Below are positions 1-11,027 of a stretch of DNA of 64,000 nucleotides, piece by piece. The stretch is from Cryptomeria japonica (Eukaryota; Streptophyta; Pinopsida; Cupressales; Cupressaceae): positions 525,200,137-525,264,136 of the forward strand of contig NC_081414.1 in assembly GCF_030272615.1 (NCBI RefSeq). Direction: 5' to 3'. Position numbers and translations under genes: made by a program. Each line of letters begins with the position of its first letter. Within the stretch, counting starts at the first letter, position 1. A model generated the notes under the pieces. The model had not been told where the DNA came from and did not search any database. It saw nothing but the letters and a program-made list of their open reading frames with translations.

Positions 1-29
1 CCCCAATTAACATAAATTAAGTATTCTGC

Positions 30-497
30 TTGCCTCCCCCTCTTTCCAAATATAAATTAAACTTTGATGGGGCTTCTCGAGGTAATCTAGGGAAGGCTTC
101 CATTGGGGTGGTGGTTTCTGATGATAAGTCTAGAATCATCAAAGCTCATTGTCAGTGTATTCCTGATGGGACAAATAATGTGGCCCAGTTGCATGCTCTA
201 TTTGTTGGGCTTGATTTGCTTCTTTCATTACATGTTTCAGATGTGGTAGTAGAAGGCGACTCATTAGTTGTCTTTTATGTGATCACAAATCGCTCTTCTA
301 ACTCTTGGCATTTAAAATATTGGTTGGAAATGATTCTATTGTAGTTTGAGTTTTTTAATTCTTTCTCTATTTCTCATTGTTATAGAGAAGCTAATATTTT
401 TGCAAATTTCTTGGCAAATAAGGCCTTAAATGAAAATATTCAATCTTTGGTTGATATTGAAGAGACTTGCCTGCCCCCTCATCCTTTAAAGTTTTAA
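30..497 (+). pseudogene. LINE-type RNase H domain, nonsense-broken
   Basis: The RVT_3-type RNase H domain found at the C-terminus of plant LINE polyproteins normally cleaves RNA in RNA/DNA hybrids during reverse transcription. The first catalytic Asp lies in NFDGASRGN near the start, and a further Asp in VVEGDSLVV about 70 residues on. A TAG at 342-344 interrupts the frame, which then continues without a frameshift through the conserved YREANIFANFLANKAL block and stops with TAA at 495-497. The usual catalytic Glu in the NNxAE motif reads Gln here (NNVAQLHAL), so the domain was probably inactive even without the stop. There is no in-frame ATG at the left; the true N-terminus lies outside the window or beyond the TAA at 18-20. 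The family call is secure. Confidence 0.85.
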
Positions 498-579
498 TTT
501 TTTCTGTTCTGGTTTCAAACTCTTTTGCTTCGCCTTGACCTCGCATCTTGTTTGGGATTGCCAGCTTATATGCAGCTTA

Positions 580-845
580 GTGTGATGGTGTATGGTGCCT
601 TTTAGGTCTTGTTTATATCACCATATTATTTCTGCATGCTTTCTTGTTATCTTAGCCATGGTGCTGATCATTGCCTAGCTTTTGGGTTATCATGCTGATC
701 TTGATTGTTTATGCAACATTGTATGAGGGTGTATGGGGCCTTCTTGCCCATGTTACATTACCATTTGGTTTCTGAATTTTTGCTTATTAATTTAACACTT
801 TGTGGCAGCTTGGGTCATCATACTGCTCTTGATTGCATTTTTCTC
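580..845 (+). repeat. Two diverged tandem units in the LINE 3' region
   Basis: Two units of about 140 bp follow each other near 585 and 727. Both contain GTGTATGG(T/G)GCCTT, then a CATxxxACCAT stretch, then GGGT(T/C)ATCAT(G/A)CTG followed by TCTTGATTG. Further isolated GGTGGCAGCTTG-like words occur to about 1,125. The copies are quite diverged. No function is suggested. From 498 to 1,330 I see no other coding signal. Confidence 0.45.
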
Positions 846-1330
846 TGTACGGTACTGATTGATTGAGATTTGTTGTTTACACGGTTTCTCTTTTTTGTGA
901 TCTTTAAATGATTATCCTCTATAATTACAGTGGCAGCTTGCATATATGATTAATTTTGTTATTTATTGCTTACAATTTGAGGTGGCAATTTGGGTATTCT
1001 TATTAATATGTCTCTGAGGATTTGGTTTGTTTGAATATCATGCTTTTATTATGAGACATTATGTGCAAGTTATGCTTGTGGTTTAATGAGGAATATTTGT
1101 TTGTTATTCTAAAAGGTGGCGGCCTGTGGAAGCTTGTTGGTACGGTTTGCTGTTAATTAGCTCATGTTGATCTTTGATCTGATATCTTTTTTAGTTCGGA
1201 GGATGTCCTTCTCAATTAATGATGGCTTATTTCTTCTTTATAAGCTTGCTCTTTTTGTTGAATGTTTTAATTTCTTTCGTGGTTTTCTAGTGATGGAGGT
1301 TGTTGGCTATAGAGTTTTATTGCTTGTTAA

Positions 1331-1879
1331 GAAGTTTGTTTTCAGGATCCTCATGTTTTTGATGATAAGAAACTTGGTCAACTGTTTAAAGTTCATTCTT
1401 TGGAATTCTCTTTTTCTTTTCACAAGGTGGTGGGCAGACGATGGTTGGTGGAGAATACAAATACTTTTCTTGCTGAAGTTGCTTCTCATTTTTTTACTGT
1501 CTGCATGGACATGCTCTTGGATACTTCTTTGGTTTGGGTGTTATGGGAAGCATATGTTCATCCCTCTCTTTATTCTATTTCTGATATGGATAATGCTCTG
1601 TCTCTTTATCATTTTGAGCTTGGTGCTTTTCCTTATGGGGGTTTTATACCTCATTCTGATTTATTATCTAGCGGTAGACATTGTGGGTTACTTTCAATTA
1701 TAAGAGGTGGTTTGATTTCTAATCTTTATGATGACACTATGTTTGCTCTTGTAGAATTTTTAGATCATATATCTCTAGACATCTTGGCCACCACTGTTAA
1801 TGTGTTTTCAGGTATTCACTTCTTTCTTGAATCATTGAAGGCGGTAATGTCTTTCCCAAGTGTAGTTGTGCCTCTTTAG
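1331..1879 (+). CDS. Unrecognised 183-codon open frame in the LINE 3' part
   Basis: The frame is open from just after a TAA at 1,328-1,330 to a TAG at 1,877-1,879. I do not recognise the protein. It is rich in Leu, Phe, Val and Ser, with hydrophobic stretches but no clear transmembrane pattern. The first in-frame ATG is near 1,504, so the left part would have to be read from elsewhere; the sequence TTTTCAG just before the recognisable start looks like a splice acceptor but may be chance. It lies 0.8 kb after the RNase H domain and 50 bp before Element 1. It could be part of the LINE, a transduced host fragment, or a fortuitous frame in T-rich DNA. Confidence 0.25.
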   Translation, partial: EVCFQDPHVFDDKKLGQLFKVHSLEFSFSFHKVVGRRWLVENTNTFLAEVASHFFTVCMDMLLDTSLVWVLWEAYVHPSLYSISDMDNALSLYHFELGAFPYGGFIPHSDLLSSGRHCGLLSIIRGGLISNLYDDTMFALVEFLDHISLDILATTVNVFSGIHFFLESLKAVMSFPSVVVPL

Positions 1880-1928
1880 GTTGTGGTTCCAGAGGTTCAG
1901 AATGAGGGGAATTCTCAGCCTTTGTCCC

Positions 1929-2723
1929 TATTAGGATTCCCAAAGATACTGAGAGGGGGGGCTGAATCAATATCTGACCGGTATAATAATTTTCTAAACT
2001 TATAACATGAAAAGCATGTCAAAACTATGTACCGGTAAACCAAAAATAATGCAGTAAATAAGAATAGCAACCACAACATAAGAGACACACCATAACATAA
2101 TATTTTAATGAGGAAACCCGGTGTGGGAAAAACCTTGGTGGGATTTGTGACCCACAATATTCACTTACTAGCCAATAAGAGAATATTACTACTTACAATA
2201 GGGGCCTACACATGCAGGAAGGCCAAGTGCCTAGAGCTCACTACTCAATTACAAAGAAGTCACACTGACTTACAAAATGGATTATACTAATCCAATGTCT
2301 TCTACTACTTCAGATCAGCATCTGCTATGCTAGATTCAGTACTGGTTTAAGCTCTAAAATATACATAAACCCTTATCCCAATAATTTGCACATTAGGTCT
2401 ACTACCTTCTTTTCATACTTCGCATTTTTTCTTATCATAAATGATCTGCAATGATCTCATACATATATGAGTCATATTACAATTTGTTGAGTTGGCTTAC
2501 AAAATATTTTACAATTAAATACAAAATACATTTAAACAAAATTCTTGTCGGCCATGGTGACGGTGATCAATCTTTTTGGTGTCGGTGATCTGTATGCCGG
2601 TGTAGAGTCTGCCAATGTCGGTGCCTGTGTATGCCTGCTGATATCACATGATTGTAAGGTTACCATCAATGACAATACCTTCAATCACCTACAATTTCTC
2701 ATTGGAGTGTTCATTTGCCAACA
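1929..2723 (-). repeat. Element 1 3' LTR
   Basis: This 795-bp LTR reads TGTTGGCAAATG at its right end on the - strand. Its far end should be CCTAACA but here has mutated to CCTAATA. It matches 20,538-21,326 over its length with scattered substitutions and small indels, so the element is clearly older than Element 2. It contains the G-rich motif GAGAGGGGGGGcTGAATCA near 1,951, with an extra C relative to the other copies. Confidence 0.88.
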
Positions 2724-2739
2724 ATCTCCCCCTCTGGCA
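2724..2739 (-). promoter_or_regulatory. Element 1 polypurine tract
   Basis: On the - strand the sequence GCCAGAGGGGGAGAT directly abuts the TGTTGG start of the 3' LTR, as expected of the primer for second-strand DNA synthesis. The copia Element 7 has nearly the same tract in the same place (59,328-59,343). The following 200 bp, up to the end of the ORF at 2,942, hold a second tract-like purine run near 2,890 but no gene. Confidence 0.75.
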
Positions 2740-2941
2740 TTGATGGCAACACTCATGAGAAAAATAAAATAGTGTCCAAAAAATGATGTACAAAAAGAAT
2801 TTCTTACCAAAACTGTGTTGTCAAAAATCCATGCTCCCTCTGAGTTGATGATGTCCTGTTCTGATCATTTTTCTTATCTCACTACTCCCCCTTAAACATC
2901 AATGACAAACGTTGTCATTTGCTATCAGTGGAGTGTGTTTC

Positions 2942-4633
2942 CTACCTTGATCCTTGTATCCTGTGGGTTACAATCTGAAAGACTTCTACTAATACCAAAT
3001 TTAGACTCTCAGTGAACTTTTCACTATCTTTTAGTGCAGCCTCTGTCCTCCAAATCGTACCGATGAGGTGATGCATTTTTTCCTCTAGTGTCTTCAGTCC
3101 TTGAACAAGTGCCTCAAAGATCTCTTTACTCAAAGAGATGAGGTACTCCAATTTCGGGCTGAGTTTGCATTTAAGATCTTTTGCCTTCCCTTTTATTTTG
3201 TCTTTCTCATTTTCAAATTTCTTAAGTTTTTCTTCAAGGTTGTGTATCTTCTGCTCTGTAACTGATAATGGGTCAGATGAACGGATGAGGTTATCAGCTA
3301 TATTCTCAATCTCCTTTTGTACCTTACTTATTTCCTTGTCTATATCTGTTGTCAGAACATTTGTCTTGCATGTATCTCTATAGAGTTCCTTAAAATCCAT
3401 TATTGTTTTGTTTAGTGCCGATAAAAGTGTGCCAATGTGTTCCATGCACTTCTTTATTGTTTCATCAAAGAATTTCTCTTTCTCTTTATTCATTTTCTCC
3501 TTAACTGTGTCCTCATTTATTTGATCAATTATCAAAATGTTGTCGGTGATGTATTTAGACAAAGTGTCTAGTTGACCTAAAGAATCTTTATTATCCACAA
3601 TGCACTTGGGTGCTATCAATTTAAGAATGGGGATTGTATCATCAATAGCTTTATAAGCTTGTGCACTACACTCTGTGATTTTCTTTATTGAGTCCAATAA
3701 GACCTCTATTACATTTGTAGGCCAGAATTCTACTATAGAAGTTCCAGATGTTTGTCCAACTGTTTTTACAATTTCCATGCTGCCGGTTGTAGTGATAACC
3801 TTGCTTTCCTCTTTCTCAGGAGAATCTGTTTGGGTATGCATTTCTATCAGCAATGGTTTAGGCTTTTTATTTTTTTCCAGTGGCATTGTCTCAGTTTAAA
3901 CTTGTACATCAATCTGTTTCTGTTCCAGTGCCTCAGATGTAGCCTCTGAATGTACTTCCCGTTTGTGTGTATTTTCCTCTACACTATTCATTTCTGGTTT
4001 CTCTAATTATTTCTTAGTAGAGTCCTCTGTCGATTTCTCTATCTCTATGCTAACATTGATTTCCACATCTACAGCCAGTGACTTAGTAGTCACATCTTTC
4101 TTCTTATCTTTAGTGGTTTCTTTATCTACCACAATATTCACCTCTAGTGTATCAATATTCATGGTATACAAAACTTCAGACTTGGGATTTGTATCCTCTA
4201 GAGGAGTCTCCATACTCTCAGTAGATAGTTGTGAGTCAACAGTTTCTACCGGTGGAGTATCAAAAGGAGGTGGGGGTAAGTTGTCAATTATCTTAAGGTT
4301 CAGAGGTCCACCTTCCTTGCCTTTCCCCTTACAACCTTTTGATATACTTTGATAGTCTTGGGTCTTTTGAGTTCTTCCTCTTTCTCCTTTTCAACAAAGA
4401 ATATGTCCCATTGATCCGTAGTCTCTTCTAAAATTTCATTCATTCTCCCTGCCATCAGTGCTACATGTCAATGACTGGTTGAGAATACAGTCTGGTTGGC
4501 CTCATTGATTAATTGATCAATTTCTTCCAGTGAGTTCACAAGGTGAACTGCAAGTAATTTTTCAATTTTTATTTTCTTGTCCAACTCAACAATAGCTACC
4601 CTTCTAGCTTCAAGTCTTCTATAAAGACCAGTG
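2942..4633 (-). pseudogene. Element 1 accessory ORF, C-terminal part (coiled coil)
   Basis: This is the downstream part of the Element 1 accessory gene, continuing in frame from 17,398 across the Element 2 insertion (Element 2 plus one GGTAT copy removed). Residues after the junction are basic and charged. A stop lies at 4,468-4,470, and a frameshift near 4,320 joins the next frame, which runs through 4,213-4,007 and then 3,886-2,942. The last 314 residues are rich in Lys, Glu, Ile and Leu in heptad-like spacing and look like extended coiled coils (for example HNLEEKLKKFENEKDKIKG). I recognise no catalytic domain. It may be a structural or nucleic-acid-handling protein of the element; no known family is claimed. 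Confidence 0.6.
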
Positions 4634-4638
4634 GGTAT

Positions 4639-6023
4639 TGTAGATAGGAAAATGGAAATCATCAAAGCAAGTATCAATATTAGTCATAGCTCAATCACGA
4701 AAACTCAAATGCAATGATCAATCCTAATTACATCCAATAGAGATATGAAAACAAGATATTCAAGATTGAAAACTTAAGCAAACCAAATGCAGACTTGAAT
4801 GTCTCCTTCATGTGGCTCCATTGTCCTTCTTTCTTCTTCAAATAGCTTTGTTTGTGGATCTCACCTACAAGTGCATACACATGAGATGAAAGCAAGTAGA
4901 CAAGATAGTAGAGCAAGAATACTCGAAGCGTGATTGATTCGACCAGGTAGGGATCTTGATTGAAGAAAATCATCCAATTTATAGACAAATTGGAGAAAAG
5001 ATCAAATTAGCATGAAAGTGATTCGAATGAAAATTCAAATCAAGAATAGCGAAATTATGACATGTGTATGACAAATTGCTATGCAAGGATTTATGATGAT
5101 TTATGACAATTTATGACAAATTGCTATGCAAGGATTTATGACAAGATTTTGAAATAGAAATACACATTTAGGAATTTAGGAGAAATTAGAAAATTAAGTT
5201 AGAAATAATGACTTGGAAATTAGGAAATTGATGAAAATTAGGTAAATTAATTAATAATTTCTCATTCATTAATTAATTTACAAAAATAGAAGGAATTAAT
5301 TAGCCAATTAAATAAATATTTAATTGTGACAAGAAGACTTAGGATAAATAAATAAATCATTTATCCTAAAGAGAAAATGGAGAGAAAATGACAAACAAGG
5401 TTAAATGAATAAATCATGAAACCCTAGAAGATAAATTAGAAATGCAAGGACGACAATTAGGTGTTGATGTAAGATTGATTTGATGTTGATTCGATCATGA
5501 TTTTGAATTGATAGATTATTTAATTGATAAATGTGCCGATTAATGAGGAACAATGACAAATTGATCCAAATTGACATGATTGAGAAAGACAACGATTGAT
5601 GACAAATTGATCGTAAGACGACAAGATTGAAAATAACAATGATCGATGACAAATCGATCGCAAGATGACAAGATTGAAAATGACAATGATCAATGACAAA
5701 TCGATCGCAAAATGACAAGATTGAAAAGAGGACAAAACCCTAATTAGGATTGACGATGTCCAAAATGATGACAAATGAGCACGCACATTGATGCGACAGG
5801 ATAAGATTGACCAAAATCATGACTGAAGATTGTTGTCAACAAGACCAAATTTGAGAGCGAGATAAATGAAGAATGTAGAAGAAGGACTCGATGCTCGCAA
5901 ATGATAAAGACCAAGTGCATGACATAGGAGAAATGTTAATGCGGCGCAAAAACCCTAAAATAAGGCAATGCGCAAATGTTAAAGTACGACTCCGCAAGCG
6001 TTGACCATTTTTAGACGTCTACA
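4639..6023 (-). repeat. Element 2 3' LTR
   Basis: It begins TGTAGACGTC on the - strand at 6,023 and ends CTATCTACA at 4,639, giving the inverted terminus TGTAGA/TCTACA. It pairs with 16,008-17,392 at the same length. It contains ACAAATCGATCG-type subrepeats around 5,560-5,715. ORFs that can be drawn through it appear in both copies and are simply LTR sequence. Confidence 0.93.
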
Positions 6024-6547
6024 TTTTGCCCCTCTTTGAGACAATGCGATAGTAAGCATTGTTTCAAAGAAAAATAATGAAAATGCCCCAGACATTGACA
6101 ATGACATATGCATGCCCCCTCGAGGAATTGGCTGAAAACATGTAGAAAAGAGGCCAATTGATCGATAAAAATGATAGGATCGAACAGACCGACAATTGGA
6201 GATCAGATGCATGAAGGACAAGCAATTGAAGGTGCAAAAGACTGTGACCAACATAAGATGGAGAGGGTGTACATCCATCTATGCACTGACAAAGATCTAT
6301 AATTGGGACAAAGAGAGTGAAAATTGCTCATTTGCACTAGCCAAAGAGGAGAATTTGTTGCTCTGGAAAAGGACACTTGTAGAGAGATGGTGAACATTCC
6401 AATGGTAGATCACCTTGGAGAATGTGTAAGCACATACAGACGACCAGATGACGTGGGAGCAGTGGTATGTGTCTCAAAAACCCATATTTTCAATTTTATG
6501 TATTTGACTTGCTTGCGGGACATTGCGGGGCCCTCAAGGAATGCAGA

Positions 6548-6664
6548 AAGTGACTCCTGCACTTGTGTAGGGCGAATTCTGCGCTTGTGTAGGGTCTTCT
6601 GCGCTTATGTAGGGGACACAGGCGCAGGTTATGTGACAGGTGCAGGACTTGTCACATAGGCGCA
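6548..6664 (+). repeat. GC-rich ~20-bp motif array upstream of the PMD gene
   Basis: Copies of the word CTGCGCTTGTGTAGG and its variants, some in opposite orientation (ACACAGGCGCAGG, CACATAGGCGCA), are packed between about 6,548 and 6,664. The same motif, in larger number, lies at 15,718-15,900 just inside the other LTR. Here it sits 180 bp upstream of the PMD start codon. The rest of 6,024-6,839 shows no gene. Confidence 0.7.
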
Positions 6665-6839
6665 ATTATGTAGTGTAAACCCTAATTTAGTCAAAAAATG
6701 GCATGCGAATGATCTGAAAAGGGGGGATAAGAATAGGATAAGTCAAAATAGATGAAAAACACCCTGATTTGTGGATGAAATGAGGAAATGCAACCCATAG
6801 GAGAAAACCCTAAAACTGAAAAAATGTGCCCCAATTGTG

Positions 6840-8651
6840 ATGCAGAGTCGACAGTATCCATTGATCACGCGGGAGAACCGACCAGACTGCTTCATGTTAC
6901 GACATAGACTCAGGAGCACAGATAGAGATACATTAGCTAGACTTGGGATATACTATATCACATTCATGCTCAAGATTAGGGCAAACACAGGACTGCTTAC
7001 CGCATTGGCAGAGTGATGGCATTCAGAGACCTCCTCTTTCCATCTGGCGACTGGAGAGGCGACTGTGACACTAGAGGACGTATGGCATATCCTCCGCATT
7101 CTGATTCATGGAGAGATGGTAGAGTATGACCCAGTGATAGGGAGAGATGCATTGTGCAGATTATTTGAGTGCGACACAGATGATCTGGATATCATAGAGA
7201 GGGAGATTGGCTGGGAGACCATGGCATCAAAGTATGATCGGCAATATGTGGTTATAGCTGTGGTTATAGCATGCTTACTAGCAGGAGATAGACGAGGACA
7301 TGGATTCCTGATTGGATGGGGAAGAGTGCTAGAGTAGATAGTGATAGAGGGGATGGTGTACGCATGGGGACCATGTGTACTTGCTATGCTATATTTTCAG
7401 TTGCATCAGATAGCATATCAGGGAGTGCAGACTTTGAGCTGTGGAGTCACATTGTTACAAGTATGGGCATTCGAGCACATAGCCATATGTTGACCAATTG
7501 TAGAGAGACATGTATTACCACACCAACCATATGTGTACTGCTATGGGGGAGCACTGAGACAAGGTCCATTTGGATACATATTGTATTGGTGACACGAGCT
7601 AGACAGACTGAGAGAGTTCACATGGAGGCCATATCGTGATTGCCCTGGATGGTCAAATGATAGTGATGAGCTACCGTATTGTAGACAAGAGAGGTACCTG
7701 ATTGGGTGACTAGTGAATTGTCAGAGAGTGATTGAGATGTACCTGTCAGAGAGAGTCAGACGACAGTTTGGAGAGAGGCAGGATGTACCTAGGAGGACTG
7801 CACACTTTGCCCGATCTCACAAAGAGACGAGTCAGTGGGGGAGGATGATCCAGCCACACATAGCATATGCTGACTTCACATAGCTAGAACAAAGCTAGTG
7901 GGATTGGAGATCAGATGTGGAGGATGCTGGGATGACAGAGGAGTATGAGAGATGGTTTGCACGACGACGGTTAGTGCCATTAACAGATCCTGACATTCCA
8001 GTACCTAGGAGACAGGAAGACTTCCCACTCGTTGGAGAGGAGGAGGGAGATGATGAGGACAAGGAGGATGAGGGTGGGGATGAGGACGGAGATGATGAGG
8101 GGGATGACGATTATGAGCCAGACCCAGCCGAGCAGGAGGCATTGCAGGATATACCCATAGAGCCGGAGACAGCTAGGATAGAGGAGATGGAGATGTGCAG
8201 GGCTACCATAGTGAGTCAGCATGATCACATTGTGACATTAGAGAGATAGAATGCCATCTTGAGGACAGAGCATGATCAGTTCAGAGTAGAGATAGCTAGA
8301 CTCATAGCGGCTTGAGATATAGCAGTAGCTCAGGCACAGCGAGAAGAACAAAGAGTCACTGAGTATATTGGGTCGATTAGGGATGCCAGTGCATGTGAGA
8401 TGGCACAGATGTTGGTAGAGACTGGGGAGGAGATACGCCATTGGAGGACACTATATGAGAGTGCAGTTCCACGAGAGCAGAGAGAAGCTTCATATCAGGC
8501 ACGATCGAGGACAGAGAGCAGGGCACGCTCTCAGAGGTCATTGAGCAGCATGGGGGTGAGTGGACCTATGAGACCACCACAGCCAGGACCAGGAGGGACA
8601 TCATCCTTGAGACATGGCAGGGATGAGGAGGATAGAGGGAGCACCCAGTGA
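6840..8651 (+). pseudogene. Plant mobile domain (PMD / MAIN-like) gene, antisense in Element 2
   Basis: PMD (aminotransferase-like, MAIN/MAIL family) proteins occur both as plant nuclear proteins and as cargo of transposable elements; their biochemical activity is not settled. From the ATG at 6,840 one frame runs 604 codons with no frameshift. It shows NRPDCFMLRHRLRSTDRD near residue 14, the block VTLEDVWHILRILIHGE near residue 75, LLQVWAFEHIA near 207, then an Asp/Glu-rich acidic segment near 395-430, a coiled-coil-like stretch and an Arg/Ser-rich tail. Nine in-frame stops break it: TGA at 7,014, 7,491, 7,590, 7,707 and 8,313; TAG at 7,335, 7,881, 7,896 and 8,247. Each is one C-to-T step from Arg (CGA) or Gln (CAG). 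It points against the LTR transcript and carries the motif array upstream. The family call is firm; expression is unknown. Confidence 0.88.
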
Positions 8652-9714
8652 CAGAGGCACATGCTCCTTATGATAGACAGTTGACATTATGTAGTGTGAC
8701 ATTTTGTAGTCAGCCTGCGGGCCATACTTAGGGCAGACAGTCCAATTTTGTACTCTGATATTATTGTGATATATGATATGATATGCATCAATATGATGGG
8801 ATGCAATGTGTTATGACTTATGTTATTTTCTATGTATGGATGACTTATGCACTGTTTATTGTGGAACATGTATGGATGTATTTTTATGTGTTTTTGATGC
8901 ATTTATAATATGAAATGGATAAAATGCTTGATATGATGCTTGATGTAATGCAAATGTACTAACCGATGAATGCAGGATGCAACATATGTGTTTGGGGAAA
9001 TCGGAGCACTAGACCAAACTGACTATCCGAACGGATAGAAGAAATGTTAGTAAGAAGAAAATGAGACGGAGGACAGTTAGAGACGAAGAAAAACCTACTT
9101 TCAGTAATGCACTTTGTAGGTGAGAACCTTTATTTTAATGTAGCAAAATGAATGCGTAGCATCATGGCATTGAAGGCCAGAGCTGAAATGCAACCCTTTT
9201 TTGCAAAAGATAGACACATCACAGACAAACAACAATCACAACAAAAAAGAAAGGGACCATGAACCATTCCAGTCACTCTAAATCACTCAGTGACATCATC
9301 GAGCAACATAGGAACATGATCGAAGCCAAAGATAAATTAGTAAAAAGATAAGATGCACAAATTCCAACAAGTCAAACAAACATCTTGATCTTCATTGTCA
9401 AAAGTTGAAAGTGCTGATAGGACGATCATGCTGTCTGGTTTCAGGGAATACGGTACCCTGTCTAAGACAGGACACAGTCTGGTTTTGAGTATACCACACC
9501 CTGTATAAGACCCATGATAGTGTGCCAAGGACGAATGATAGTGATGCTGGTGTTCGATTGATATGACAATTGTGATCAGTTTGAATGTCTAGTTTGATTG
9601 AAAATTCATCTGTTAATGCGTGATTTGCAGTAAAGGGCAGTGTTGGATTGCGTGTCATTGGAGGGATGCTCAGTGATTTGTCTTATGCACAAAAGAGATA
9701 TATTTTGTTTTGCT
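8652..9714. other. Element 2 interior without a recognised gene
   Basis: This is noncoding sequence after the PMD gene. The part 9,200-9,650 resembles 23,480-23,900 in the gypsy remnant between LTRs A and B: shared words include CTGTCTGGTTTCA and the pattern AG(C/T)A(A/G)CATAG(A/G)AACA. This ties Element 2 to that gypsy lineage. Short frames here are not conserved or recognisable. Confidence 0.5.
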
Positions 9715-10062
9715 TTTCGAGATTTTATAAAAAAATTTGTGTTCATTTTTTCAGGACTTTATCTGATGTTTTTGGATTTTTTCAGGACATTATTTGATTT
9801 TTAGAGATTTTTTCAGGACATTATTCAATTTTTTTGGATTTTATTTCAGGACATTATTCAATTTTTTTGAATTATTTCAAGACATTTTTCCATTTTTTTT
9901 TGAATTATTTCAGAACATTTTTCCATTTTTTTTTGAATTATTTTAGGACATTTTTCAATTTTTTTTTGAATTATTTCAGGACATTTTTCATTTTTTTGTT
10001 TTATTTGAGGACATTTTTCAATTTTTTTTGAATTATCTCAGGACATTTTTCAATTTTTATGA
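9715..10062. repeat. T-rich minisatellite, ~32-bp unit
   Basis: About ten tandem copies of a unit built on TTTCAGGACATTTTTCAA plus a T8-9 GAATTA run, spaced 31-34 bp apart. On the Element 2 sense strand it is an A-rich purine tract. It lies between the two convergent genes. A shorter version occurs at 23,940-24,180. Both are followed by the word GCCCCCA(A)GT. Confidence 0.85.
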
Positions 10063-11027
10063 TTTTTGCCCCCAGTGTCTAGCAAGGAAAGGAATATGAC
10101 AGGTGAACAAATAGGCTTGCTGAAATGATAGTGGATAGAGGGAAGACAAAGGCCTTTTATTATGGAGACAACATGGATGCAATTTTCAAGGGCTACTGCA
10201 TGATGGGACAAGAGACGGGATATGACAATGTAAAGCAGTGACATGGCATGAGGGACATGTCAAGAGGTTTTTGAAACCATGTTTAAATTTTGCGTCCTTA
10301 TGTCAAATCAAGATCAAGGAATGAAAAAGAGTGTATGGATAGTGATAAGATATGGATAGGATAAGCAAGACCAAGAATGGATAAGGGACATGGACTGAAG
10401 GTCGGGATAGGCTAAGGGATAGTGGCAGAAAGTTGCAATAAAATAGGGAATATGGATGAAAGGTTGTAATAAGCAAATGGATGAAGACCAAAAGCTATGA
10501 TGGACTAAAAGCTGCAAACAAGATGCATGATGCTCATGATGATCCTCAGCCTTGTTAAGATCAAAGGTAGAAAGGGAAACTAGACAATAGGATATGAAGG
10601 GTAATGACAGGGGTTCGATAGGATAATGAAGGGCAATAGGATATGAAGGAGGAAACCTGCCCCCAAGTGTGGTGTGCAAGAAGTTCATAGATTATGCATG
10701 ACGCTTGTTTGCCAGGTTTTCATCACGGTACTTGCCCAAGGTGCCTGTTTGCCAAGTTTTCACCAGTGGACGAATTATTTTTCTTTACTTTTTTCTTTTG
10801 TTTTCTTTTTCCTTTTTCAATTTGTCACCTTTTTTTTTTGTACTTTTTTTTTTGTTTGGCTTTTTCAATAGAAGATGGACACATGATAGGGGATGGAAGA
10901 AGGAATCAAGTGTCTTTTTGTTTGGATAGTAGCCTTGAAAAAAAAATGGACCATGACCTTTAAAAGTATGCTCAAAGATGTTGGTAGGATAAGGACATGG
11001 AAAATGAGATGAAACTAAGGCAAGGAT
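10063..11027. other. Element 2 interior, no gene seen
   Basis: This stretch carries loosely repeated GGGATAGG and GGATGAA words and, near 10,695-10,770, a local duplication built on TTTGCCA(A/G)GTTTTCA. I see no credible ORF. It separates the minisatellite from the end of the unknown sense ORF. Confidence 0.4.

Larger units (their letters stand above)
1..1928 (+). mobile_element. LINE retrotransposon, 3' half, interrupted at 1,928
   Basis: This is the 3' part of a plant L1-type non-LTR retrotransposon. It holds an RNase H domain (30-497) followed by T-rich sequence and an ORF of unknown role. It stops abruptly at 1,928, where Element 1 begins. Sequence of the same character resumes at 21,332 and ends in an A-rich LINE-like tail at about 21,686. 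The imperfect 5-bp duplication GTCCC/GTACC around Element 1 supports one LINE split by a later insertion. The LINE 5' end and reverse transcriptase lie outside the window. Confidence 0.7.

Noticed and set aside
1331-1879. Host gene exon preceded by a TTTTCAG acceptor
   Set aside because: There is no recognisable protein family and no second exon; kept only as a low-confidence open frame.
5401-5786. Frames of 88-105 codons on the - strand, with near-identical copies at 16,770-17,155
   Set aside because: They lie in the two LTR copies of Element 2; the duplication explains their conservation and they show no protein signature.
7980-8228. - strand frame opposite the PMD gene
   Set aside because: It is antisense to the Asp/Glu-rich segment, whose GAT/GAG codons leave the reverse strand stop-poor.
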